Below, piece after piece: positions 35,343 to 43,541 of a DNA stretch of 64,000 nt (its first letter is position 1; each line of letters opens with the position of its first letter). The notes beneath the pieces were generated by a model. That model searched no databases and had not been told where the DNA came from. It saw only the letters and a list, made by a program, of their open reading frames with translations. This DNA is from SIG77 sp045589595 (GTDB taxonomy: Bacteria > Verrucomicrobiota > Lentisphaeria > Victivallales > UBA1829). The DNA is taken from the NCBI GenBank assembly GCA_045589595.1, contig JAZNPK010000041.1, positions 1-64,000 of the forward strand. The letters are read 5' to 3'. Made by a program: the position numbers and the translations under genes.

Positions 35343-36245
35343 ATGGCAAACGACATGCTGTATTGCATCAGCGTAAGAGACGATTCTGAAACGGAAGGTG
35401 CGGGCGCCGAAATGCTCGCCGCGTTTGAATATGATATGAGTTCATGGCGCGATGAAGAAAGCAAAGTCATCCGTCATACGCTGTACTTCCAGACGCCGGA
35501 GGATGCGGCGGAAGCGAAAGCGTTTCTGGAACAGGAAATGTCCGGATGGAAAGAGTTCGGGATCGTGCTGGAAGATCTTCAGCAGGGCGAAGTCCGGAAG
35601 GAAGACTGGGCGGAATCGTGGAAACTCCACTTCAAAACCATCGTCATCTCCGACAGACTGGCGGTCAAACCCAGCTGGGAAAAATTCGATGCGAAAGACG
35701 GTCAGATCGTACTGGTGCTCGATCCCGGCATGAGTTTCGGGACGGGACAGCACGCCACCACAAAATCGTGTCTCGCTGCCATCGATGTTTTCACGCAGGA
35801 AGCGAAAAAAGACGGCAGAACGCTCTCCTTTCTTGACGCCGGGGCGGGGTCCGGGATCCTCTCCATTGCCGCATATAAACTGGGATGCAGCCCTGTGGCA
35901 GCCTTCGATATCGATCCCGACACCATTCCCGTCGCCCGCGAAAACGCGCAGATAAACGGCATCCCCGATGACACCCTGCCCTTTGATGTGGCGTCTCTGG
36001 AAGGCTACAACTGCGCCATGCAGTATGATGTGGTCGCTGCCAACATCCTTTCTTCCGCGCTCATCGCCGGCAAGAAAAAATTGCTGTCCATGGTCAAACC
36101 GGGCGGCAGACTCATTCTTGCCGGTATTCTCGGCACGGAATATCCGGCAGTCCGGAAGGAATTTGAGGAACTCGGCTGCAGAGAACTTTTCTCCGAAGCG
36201 GAAAAAGAATGGTGCGGCGGCTCTTTCTCTGTACCGACAGAATAA
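35343..36245 (+). CDS. prmA: ribosomal protein L11 methyltransferase
   Basis: A 300-residue SAM-dependent methyltransferase that trimethylates ribosomal protein L11. The N-terminal domain leads to EDWAESWKLHFK, then DPGMSFGTGQHATT and the SAM motif FLDAGAGSGILSIAA, all characteristic of PrmA. The catalytic domain continues with AFDIDPDTI and VAANIL. It follows the transporter by 18 bases and is the last gene of the unit; the next gene is separated by 48 bases with its own ribosome site. Confidence 0.93.
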   Translation: MANDMLYCISVRDDSETEGAGAEMLAAFEYDMSSWRDEESKVIRHTLYFQTPEDAAEAKAFLEQEMSGWKEFGIVLEDLQQGEVRKEDWAESWKLHFKTIVISDRLAVKPSWEKFDAKDGQIVLVLDPGMSFGTGQHATTKSCLAAIDVFTQEAKKDGRTLSFLDAGAGSGILSIAAYKLGCSPVAAFDIDPDTIPVARENAQINGIPDDTLPFDVASLEGYNCAMQYDVVAANILSSALIAGKKKLLSMVKPGGRLILAGILGTEYPAVRKEFEELGCRELFSEAEKEWCGGSFSVPTE

Positions 36246-36293
36246 ACAGGAAAACAAATCTTATTCCATATAACCAGAAAGGAAAATCTGATT

Positions 36294-39200
36294 ATGAAAA
36301 TTCGCAGTATTCTCGCAGTTCTGCTGTTGGTATTCTCTGCGGCTTTTGCACAAAGCGCGGAATATCAGTTGACTCCGGAGAAACCGGGTAAAAGCACACT
36401 CCTGCAGCAGGAAATGTTCCCGTTGGACAAGACGGGTGATTTCCGACTGGAATACAAGGTCAGATTTTCCGATAATGCAAATAAAACGTATGTGTTCCGG
36501 CTCTTCATGAAAGAACAGACGACCAAACCGGTGAAGCAGGTGCGTGTGCAGCAGTTCAGCCTGAACCTGAACCTGAAAGGCGGCAGTTTCTGGTCGGCAC
36601 CTGTGAAAGGCAAATTCACCGGCGTCATCGGACTGCGCTATCAACTCGATAAAGATCTTGAAAAAGTGGAAGTCGGAAAATGGTACGACTTTGCAGTGGA
36701 ACGCCGGAAAGGATCGTTTACCGCCTATTTGTATCTGGACGGCGTGGAAAAACGCCTGTGCGCAATGAATCTGGAACAGGATTGGATCCTTGCCGGATGG
36801 AATCTTTCCGCCGCAACTGCCCTGACGGTGAGCGGTGTGGCACTCAAAGATGTTGCAGCGCGTCCCGCTCCGGCGACTCCGGCAGGGTTCACGCAGGTCC
36901 CGCAGAATGAGCCGATGGTGAAGAATTTCCCGTTCCCCGAAAAAGGCTGCAGTTTTACATTCATTTCCGGCTCCTTCCCCTCCAAGATCGTGATCAATAT
37001 GGGCGCCGGAAAAAATCCGCCGTATCTTGAGTTCACTTCTTTTGCCCACGATTTTGTGCGGAAGGAACGCAAATGGGTCACGGAAAAAGTAAATGGAAAA
37101 GATGTAAAAAAACGGATCGATGTAACCGATGCTTTTCAGTTCACAGATGCGGGATTCAGAATGAGACTGCATCGGGATATCGTGCATCCGTCCCGTCCGA
37201 TGCCCCTCGAATTGTTTACGCGGACCCGCATTGCCGGACGCTTCAAACCGGCGCAGATGACGGAGATACTGAAAGATCCGTCCAAGTACGGCACACCGGC
37301 ATCTGTCACACCGGTCCGCTGCGATTTTATTCCGGCGGGCGACGGAACACTTCAAGTCTGGCTGAATCATAATTTTTATGCACTCTATCCGGAAGTCCCG
37401 GCAGAACTTGTGGTCAGCCTTCCTGCAGGTGCGGCGTATCAGTTCGGGGAAGCGGAAAAGCGTTTTGTTCCCGTGCGGCGTGATCTTCAGCAGGTCGTGG
37501 CACCCCCCTCCCCCGATGCACCTCTGACGGAAAAAGTGATCGATGGCATTCTCTTGCGGTACAACGATGCAGAACATGCCTTCCCCGTGGCGCTCTGCAA
37601 AGAAAATCTGGGGATGTATATGCTGGAATGTGACGGCTATCTCTCCCGTACTGCCTTCGATGCCATGCCGGACTGTTATCTCAAACGCATTCCTGTGGCA
37701 CAGTATCACCGGGCGGCAGTCGTCTGTTCTCTGGCTCCCGATCCGGAAAACAAAATGACCACCGATGTAACGGCGCGTCTGACCAGTTTCTATTCCAGAC
37801 ACAATGCCGGTCAGGCTCCCGATATGATCCTCCACAAGACCGTGACTCTGCCACGCGATCCGGCTGCACCCCTGCCGGAAAATGTGAAGAAGATCGGCGA
37901 TAATCTCTTTCTGATCTACTACGATTTCGATATCGGTTCCATTCAGGACCTGGTGTTCATGTGCGGGTTCAACGGACTGGATTTTGAAGTGATGGGCGGA
38001 CTGCACCGGGGCGACAACTATTATGTCAGCCGGGCAGACAAACCGGCATCGAACCCCTCTGCCGTGCGCGTTCACGGCGCAACGCTGCTCAAGACTCCTG
38101 CCACGTTTATGGTGAAATCCGCCGTTCCGGGCAACCTCTATTATCCGGATGAACAGCCGTGGATGAGTGCCCATGTGAAAGCGCTGAACGCCGGAAATTA
38201 CACCGTTGAATGGCAGGTCACGGACGTGGATCAGAAAGTGGTCCAGACAAAGAAAGATGTTCTCAAACTTTCCGCCGGAGAAGAAAAAGAGATCAAGGTG
38301 GAATTCACCGCAAAGGAACTTGGCCATTACACGGTCCGGACAACGCTGCTGGATCAGAACGGAAAACAGCTCGTCAATGTGCCGGGCGCATTTGTACGCC
38401 TTGCACCGGATACCCGGAAAGCCGGACTCAAGTCACCCTATCTGAGCTGGAACTTCTGCGGCAGCCACGGCACCGTTTCGGACCTTGAGATCATCTGCAA
38501 TACATTGAAGCGTGCAGGAGTACGCCGCACCCAGTTGTGGAACGACAAATATTCCGAAGAGGATATGAAAAAATACAATCTCACACGCACCCCATTCCAG
38601 TACAAACATATTGTGATCCCGGAATCCATCACGGATCCTGCGGAGCGTGCGGCTGCCCTTGACAAAAATATCCAGTATTATGTGAAACGTTATCCCAGTG
38701 TGGATGTGGCGATGATCTTCCACGAAACCAGCGGCGGACCTCACCCGCTGGAATTCATCGGTGAAAAAACGGAGATCACCCCCGAACAGAAACTCGCCGA
38801 TGAAAAGAAAGCTGCCCAGGCGATCGAAGTCGCGCGGGCATGGCGCAGAAATGCGCCCCATGTGCGGCTGATCGTCGGCAATTCCGGCGCGCGGCTCGGC
38901 GTAATGGCAATGCTTTTCCGTGCCGGATATCCCAGAGATCTGATCGATGTGATCGGCGAAGAATCCGTGGGGCAGACCGTCACGCCGGAACGCTCCACCG
39001 CCGGTGCATTTTACAATCTGTGGGAACTGGGCAGGATCTACGGATACAAAGATCTGGGTGTGGAAGCGTCCTATGAATGGAAAAACAGAAAAATGCCCGG
39101 CTTCACAGCGCGGGAACGCGCCTCCTGGCGTATCCGTGATGCGTTGATCGCTCACGCCTGGAACTCCAAAACCATTCCCGTCCCCACCGGCAGCAAATAC

Positions 39201-40271
39201 AGAAACGGATATTACAATACCGTATGGGGCGGCGGCGTCTTCTCCCGTTGGCCGCTGTATCAGCCGTCTTCTGAATTCTGCGCAACTGCCGTGATGACTC
39301 AGGTGCTGGACTGCGTGGAGTTTCAGAGACTCGTTCCCACCGGCTCCATGACTGCCTATGCCAGTGAATTCAAGCGCGGCGGAGAATATGTGTACGCCTT
39401 CTGGCTGGCACGCGGCAGTACCGGATTCACATTCAAAACAGACTCGACCAAGATGACCCGCACCGATATCTACGGCAGAAGCCGGACCATTCCGGAAGCA
39501 AAGGACGGAACGTATCAGGACACCATCTCCACAGAGCCGTTCTACCTTGTCACGGACAAACAGATCACGGACATCAAGGTAAATGAACAGCGCACTTATC
39601 CGTGGGAAGTCCCCTATCCGGAAAATCCCACAGTTGCCTGCGCAATGGATGATGCGGAAAAATGGACGCAGGATCCGGAACCCGATCCGCGTATGCTGGT
39701 TCCGGAAAGTCATCAGTATCAGCGTCACGGCAAGTTTTCCGTCAAAACGGTGGAAGATGAACTCAAAGGGAAATGTATGGAAGTGGAACTCATTCCGGAA
39801 GGGGAACTGAACCGGAACCTGACTGAATATACCTTCCTGCGGCTGAAAGAGCCGGTTCCTGTGAACGGTTCGCCCGATACCATCGGCGTCTGGGTCAAAG
39901 GTAATTCCAGTTGGGGCAAACTCTATTTTGAAATTGAAGACAGCGACGGACAGGTCTTTATGTCCGGCGGCAGAGCCACTTATTATGATTGGCCGGACCG
40001 CCTGGGCATCAACTTTGACGGTTGGCACTTCCTGAGTTTCCCCCTCACCTCAAAATCCCCGGTAAAAGTTACATGTCCGGGCGAAAATGAACGGCAGTGG
40101 AAATCCTGGACACATATCCCCAACAAGAAAAAAGATTTTGATAAAGGGATCACCTTCCCCATCAAGGTGAGAGCCATCGCGGTGGAAATCCCCCGGCATA
40201 CGCTCTACATCAAAGACAAAGTGGAAACGCCGGTAAAATCTATCCGGCTGAAAGATTTCTCTGTGTACTGA
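36294..40271 (+). CDS. very large secreted glycosidase-like protein
   Basis: A 1325-residue exported protein: the N-terminus MKIRSILAVLLLVFSAAFA is a signal peptide. Residues about 25-190 look like a laminin-G/concanavalin sandwich, followed by several beta domains. Residues about 725-1070 read as a TIM-barrel of the GH-A type: FCGSHGTVSDL, then VAMIFHETSGGP (E811), DVIGEESVGQT, and LGVEASYEWKN (E924/E928) as possible acid/base and nucleophile. The C-terminal 180 residues look like a carbohydrate-binding jelly roll. It probably degrades a polysaccharide outside the cell, but I cannot assign a GH family. AAAGGA precedes the start, and a terminator follows the stop. Confidence 0.72.
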   Translation: MKIRSILAVLLLVFSAAFAQSAEYQLTPEKPGKSTLLQQEMFPLDKTGDFRLEYKVRFSDNANKTYVFRLFMKEQTTKPVKQVRVQQFSLNLNLKGGSFWSAPVKGKFTGVIGLRYQLDKDLEKVEVGKWYDFAVERRKGSFTAYLYLDGVEKRLCAMNLEQDWILAGWNLSAATALTVSGVALKDVAARPAPATPAGFTQVPQNEPMVKNFPFPEKGCSFTFISGSFPSKIVINMGAGKNPPYLEFTSFAHDFVRKERKWVTEKVNGKDVKKRIDVTDAFQFTDAGFRMRLHRDIVHPSRPMPLELFTRTRIAGRFKPAQMTEILKDPSKYGTPASVTPVRCDFIPAGDGTLQVWLNHNFYALYPEVPAELVVSLPAGAAYQFGEAEKRFVPVRRDLQQVVAPPSPDAPLTEKVIDGILLRYNDAEHAFPVALCKENLGMYMLECDGYLSRTAFDAMPDCYLKRIPVAQYHRAAVVCSLAPDPENKMTTDVTARLTSFYSRHNAGQAPDMILHKTVTLPRDPAAPLPENVKKIGDNLFLIYYDFDIGSIQDLVFMCGFNGLDFEVMGGLHRGDNYYVSRADKPASNPSAVRVHGATLLKTPATFMVKSAVPGNLYYPDEQPWMSAHVKALNAGNYTVEWQVTDVDQKVVQTKKDVLKLSAGEEKEIKVEFTAKELGHYTVRTTLLDQNGKQLVNVPGAFVRLAPDTRKAGLKSPYLSWNFCGSHGTVSDLEIICNTLKRAGVRRTQLWNDKYSEEDMKKYNLTRTPFQYKHIVIPESITDPAERAAALDKNIQYYVKRYPSVDVAMIFHETSGGPHPLEFIGEKTEITPEQKLADEKKAAQAIEVARAWRRNAPHVRLIVGNSGARLGVMAMLFRAGYPRDLIDVIGEESVGQTVTPERSTAGAFYNLWELGRIYGYKDLGVEASYEWKNRKMPGFTARERASWRIRDALIAHAWNSKTIPVPTGSKYRNGYYNTVWGGGVFSRWPLYQPSSEFCATAVMTQVLDCVEFQRLVPTGSMTAYASEFKRGGEYVYAFWLARGSTGFTFKTDSTKMTRTDIYGRSRTIPEAKDGTYQDTISTEPFYLVTDKQITDIKVNEQRTYPWEVPYPENPTVACAMDDAEKWTQDPEPDPRMLVPESHQYQRHGKFSVKTVEDELKGKCMEVELIPEGELNRNLTEYTFLRLKEPVPVNGSPDTIGVWVKGNSSWGKLYFEIEDSDGQVFMSGGRATYYDWPDRLGINFDGWHFLSFPLTSKSPVKVTCPGENERQWKSWTHIPNKKKDFDKGITFPIKVRAIAVEIPRHTLYIKDKVETPVKSIRLKDFSVY

Positions 40272-40300
40272 CACGGAGAACTCCCCGCTGAAAAATGAAC

Positions 40301-40342
40301 AAACCGGACCGGGATATGATGTCCCGATCCGGTTTTTATTTT
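40301..40342. terminator. terminator between convergent genes
   Basis: A 14-position stem with one mismatch (40301-40314 with 40322-40335) and a seven-base loop runs into T-rich sequence on the plus strand. The minus-strand side is T-rich but interrupted, so it may also act for the aminotransferase. Confidence 0.8.
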
Positions 40343-40359
40343 TCTGTTTCAGCTGCAGA

Positions 40360-41556
40360 TCACTTGCTGCGGATGGCGTCCATAGCGCGTTTGAAGGAAT
40401 CCGCAGAGTTGCCGATCGCTTCTTCGGAAATGCTGCAGAAGGCAAGCCGGAAATATCCGGGCATTCCGAAACCTCTGCCGGGAACGGCAAGGATCCGTTC
40501 ATTGACGAGGGTATCGATGAAGATACTTTCATCTTCCACCGGAGATTTGGGGAAGAAGTAGAACGCGCCTCTCGGCATCGTGAATTCGATCCCGGCGGCA
40601 GTCAGCACTTCCGCCATTTTATCGCGGCGGCGGCGGTAGATATCCAGATCCACCTGTTCGTTCATGCACTTGAGGATCAGTTTCTGTGCCACAACGGGGG
40701 CATTGACAAAGCCGAGGATACGGTTGCACATGATCAATCCCGCCATCAGCTCCTGACCGTTTTCCAGCGCGGGATTGACGCCGATATAACCGATCCGTTC
40801 TCCGGCAAGTGACAGATTTTTGGAGAAGGAACCGATCACCACAGCGGCATCGTAATACCGGAACACACCGGGGATCTCAGCACCGTCAAAATTCAGGAAA
40901 CGGTACGGTTCGTCGGCAATGAGATAAATCACTTTTCCGTTGGCGATGCTGTGTTTTTTCAGCACGGCAGCGAGAGCGGCGATCTCCTCTGCGGAATAGA
41001 TCTGTCCGGTCGGGTTGTTGGGGGAGTTGATGATAACAGCGCGGGTCTTTTCCGTGATCGCCGCATCGAAAGCCTCCACATCCAGCGAGAAATCGGCTTT
41101 ACAGGGAACACTTTTCAGCGTGCCGCCGAAATTTTCAGCGTAAAAACCGTATTCCACAAAATAGGGTGCAGGGCAAAGCACTTCATCTCCGGCATTCAGG
41201 ACGGCGCGGAAAAACACATTGATCCCGCCCGCGGCACCGCAGGTCACCAGCAGCCGTTCCGCAGGGATTTCAACTGTCTGTTCCACGCTCATTTTTGCGG
41301 CGAGTGCGGCACGGACATCGGGCAGACCTGCATTGGGCATATAACCGAAAGCGAAAGGTTGATCGGCTTCTTCCGTCAGTTCCGCCATGGCAGTTTTCAC
41401 AGCGGCGGGTGCAGGAATATCCGGATTGCCCAGACTGTAATCGTACACATTGGCGGCACCGTATTTCTTTTTCAGTTCGATCCCCGCCTCAAACATACGG
41501 CGGATCCAGGATGAATTTCCGAGATGATCTTTGATTTCAGGCGTCAGTAATTCCAT
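40360..41556 (-). CDS. pyridoxal-phosphate aminotransferase, class I/II
   Basis: A 398-residue fold-type I aminotransferase resembling aspartate or aromatic aminotransferases. Seen are YDYSLGNPDIP near the N-terminus, TCGAAGGINVFF (cofactor phosphate contact), INSPNNPTGQ (substrate carboxylate region), LIADEPYR (the conserved Asp) and SFSKNLSLAGERIGY with the Schiff-base Lys. ATG 41556 has GAGG nine bases upstream and is preferred to the frame start five codons earlier. Specificity cannot be fixed. It is monocistronic between two glycosidase-like genes. Confidence 0.92.
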   Translation of the reverse strand: MELLTPEIKDHLGNSSWIRRMFEAGIELKKKYGAANVYDYSLGNPDIPAPAAVKTAMAELTEEADQPFAFGYMPNAGLPDVRAALAAKMSVEQTVEIPAERLLVTCGAAGGINVFFRAVLNAGDEVLCPAPYFVEYGFYAENFGGTLKSVPCKADFSLDVEAFDAAITEKTRAVIINSPNNPTGQIYSAEEIAALAAVLKKHSIANGKVIYLIADEPYRFLNFDGAEIPGVFRYYDAAVVIGSFSKNLSLAGERIGYIGVNPALENGQELMAGLIMCNRILGFVNAPVVAQKLILKCMNEQVDLDIYRRRRDKMAEVLTAAGIEFTMPRGAFYFFPKSPVEDESIFIDTLVNERILAVPGRGFGMPGYFRLAFCSISEEAIGNSADSFKRAMDAIRSK

Positions 41557-41635
41557 GATTGCGGACCTCATTTCTGTTTGCTGTTGATTCTCTGATCATA
41601 TTCCCATAATATAACACGGCGGAATAATTTTTGCA

Positions 41636-41674
41636 AATCAAAAACTCCACCCGCGCCGCAGCACAGAGTGGAGT
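41636..41674 (-). terminator. terminator of the 41681-43369 gene
   Basis: A 7-bp stem (41668-41674 with 41644-41650) encloses a GC-rich loop and is followed on the minus strand by a five-T run. It starts only a few bases after the stop codon. Confidence 0.6.
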
Positions 41675-41680
41675 CCCGGA

Positions 41681-43369
41681 TCAGTTCCAGCGCAGATCGT
41701 CTTTGGAAACTTCTGCCGGGAGTTCCCCGCGCAGATAATCGAATTCCGGCAGTTCCAGCCATGTATCCGTACGCGGATAGACGGCGCGGTAAGACTGTTT
41801 TTCGTCCAGATATTCGATCTCCACAAGCCGTTTGAGCAACTCTTCCACATCGTCATCCGGCTCGTTGTTGTTCCGTTCCAGAATGGCATCGATTTTTGCC
41901 CGGATCATAAAGAATTCCCATCGCCAGGATCGTCTGCCCCAATCCGGCAGAGCGGCATCGATCTCCTGCGCCAGAGCCAACGCGCCGGCAGCATCGTACC
42001 ATTTCTTTTTGAGGTCGGTCCAGATATGGGGTTTGCGCTTGAGCCGTCCCCATTCTTCCGGAATATTGATATCTTTCTGCCAGTGATATTCATTCGTGGA
42101 CCAGATCAGACCTGCGTGATTATCTTCCAGCATTTCCAGCAGACGGATGAATTTTTCCGGTTCCGTACAGCCGAATTCGTATGCGGCATAATCCCGTGCC
42201 GCCTGCTGCCAGTCATTCGTCCCCGTGCGGTAGAAATGCGCATAAAGGACCTTGTTGAAATCTTCATGGATCCCTTCGCTGTAAAGCGTGCCGCCGCTGG
42301 ATACATTGCAGACCTGTCCCCACAGACGGGCAAAACGCCGGGGCTGGGGTGTGGCACCGAAACCGCCCCACGGACTGCGTCCCCACATACTGATTTCGGG
42401 AAAGTTGATCATCTTCACCCGTTCCGGCAGGGGATTCTCCAACTGCCACTGATTGAAATCAGCATGGTGAGTATCGGACATGATCATATCGATCCACGGC
42501 TCTTCACCGGCATGAAGTTTTTCATAAATATCCTCGATCTCGTGTTCGCCTTTGTAATTGAAACACCAGGTGGTGTAAACCACTTTCAGATCGGGGAATT
42601 TTTCCTTGTAGATCTTCATCATCTCACGACCGCAGAGCAACATACCGTTACTGCCCCACGGATAACATTTTTCACATCCGCATCCGCCTTCGTCATAGGG
42701 CCATATATTCAGATAATCCAGATACTGCTTTTCTGCAGCCCTGGCTCTGTGGATGCGCTTGATCAGTTCCAGTCCGCCGGGAATATTGGGGCAGATCTCC
42801 CGTCCGTCACGACCGCGACCGGAATCTGCCGCCCGGAATTCCAGCGGCGTATCAATGAAGCCGCCGTTTGCCAGACCGCCACCGAAAAATTTGAATCCGA
42901 TCTTATGCGCATATTCCTCGATCTTTCTGCCGTGAAGCACTGCCTCTGTCGGTTCAACCGGACCTGTAAGATAACGGATGGGCGTGCTATGCCCCGTCTG
43001 CATCACATTGAAGCCCCAGAGCGCCAGATCTTCCATGTATTCATACAAAAATTGCAGCGGTGCTTTCTGATATGTATTGAAAAAATGTTGCGCCAGATAA
43101 ACACAGCGGAAAAATTTTGCAGGCTTGATCCTGCCGCGCTTTGTCCCGCCGGAACGCAGATATTCGCCCAACGCATTCATCAGAACATTTTCCGAACCGA
43201 TCAGCAACCCCTGATCCGTCAGTTCATATTCGTCCTCTTCAAAACCATCCTGCAATGTAATTTCCGGAAACGGAAGATCCAGACCGCGGAGACCGGTATG
43301 CCGTTGAAAGGCGCCCTGTGCGATCTCCAGCAACGATGGATCAATGGAACAGTTTGCGGATTCCTTCAT
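41681..43369 (-). CDS. glycosidase-like protein with cysteine-rich barrel motif
   Basis: A 562-residue protein without a signal peptide. The centre carries LNIWPYDEGGCGCEKCYPWG, a cysteine cluster like that in DUF4838/GH20-related sugar hydrolases, where such a loop sits at a TIM-barrel mouth. It is followed by VVYTTWCFN, MIMSDTHHAD and INFPEISMWGRSPWGG. The N-terminal 90 residues look like a separate alpha/beta domain, as in GH20 and GH67 enzymes. ATG 43369 is chosen for AGGAG eight bases upstream; the frame extends to 43585 without one. It is probably a cytoplasmic glycoside hydrolase, family unresolved. Confidence 0.65.
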   Translation of the reverse strand: MKESANCSIDPSLLEIAQGAFQRHTGLRGLDLPFPEITLQDGFEEDEYELTDQGLLIGSENVLMNALGEYLRSGGTKRGRIKPAKFFRCVYLAQHFFNTYQKAPLQFLYEYMEDLALWGFNVMQTGHSTPIRYLTGPVEPTEAVLHGRKIEEYAHKIGFKFFGGGLANGGFIDTPLEFRAADSGRGRDGREICPNIPGGLELIKRIHRARAAEKQYLDYLNIWPYDEGGCGCEKCYPWGSNGMLLCGREMMKIYKEKFPDLKVVYTTWCFNYKGEHEIEDIYEKLHAGEEPWIDMIMSDTHHADFNQWQLENPLPERVKMINFPEISMWGRSPWGGFGATPQPRRFARLWGQVCNVSSGGTLYSEGIHEDFNKVLYAHFYRTGTNDWQQAARDYAAYEFGCTEPEKFIRLLEMLEDNHAGLIWSTNEYHWQKDINIPEEWGRLKRKPHIWTDLKKKWYDAAGALALAQEIDAALPDWGRRSWRWEFFMIRAKIDAILERNNNEPDDDVEELLKRLVEIEYLDEKQSYRAVYPRTDTWLELPEFDYLRGELPAEVSKDDLRWN

Positions 43370-43487
43370 TGTTTCTACTCCTGATTTTTTGTGTATTTTC
43401 AGGGGGATCATTGCCCCCGTGATAAAAATGTACCGCACCGGCGGCGAATTGCAAACAGGATCGCGGTTTTTTCTCAAAAAATCGGCC

Positions 43488-43522
43488 AAAAAAAGCCCCG
43501 GCGAAACAACTTCACCGGGGCT
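43488..43522 (-). terminator. terminator of the Stn-like operon
   Basis: An 8-bp GC-rich stem (43515-43522 with 43494-43501), extendable past one mismatch, is followed on the minus strand by seven T. It lies 20 bases after the last gene of the operon. Confidence 0.8.
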
Positions 43523-43541
43523 GAACAAACTGTGATCTGAA

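Noticed and set aside
36261..38327. 688-codon open frame antisense to the large secreted protein
   Set aside because: It is a codon-bias shadow: no start signal, no motif, and the plus-strand gene has a signal peptide and ribosome site.
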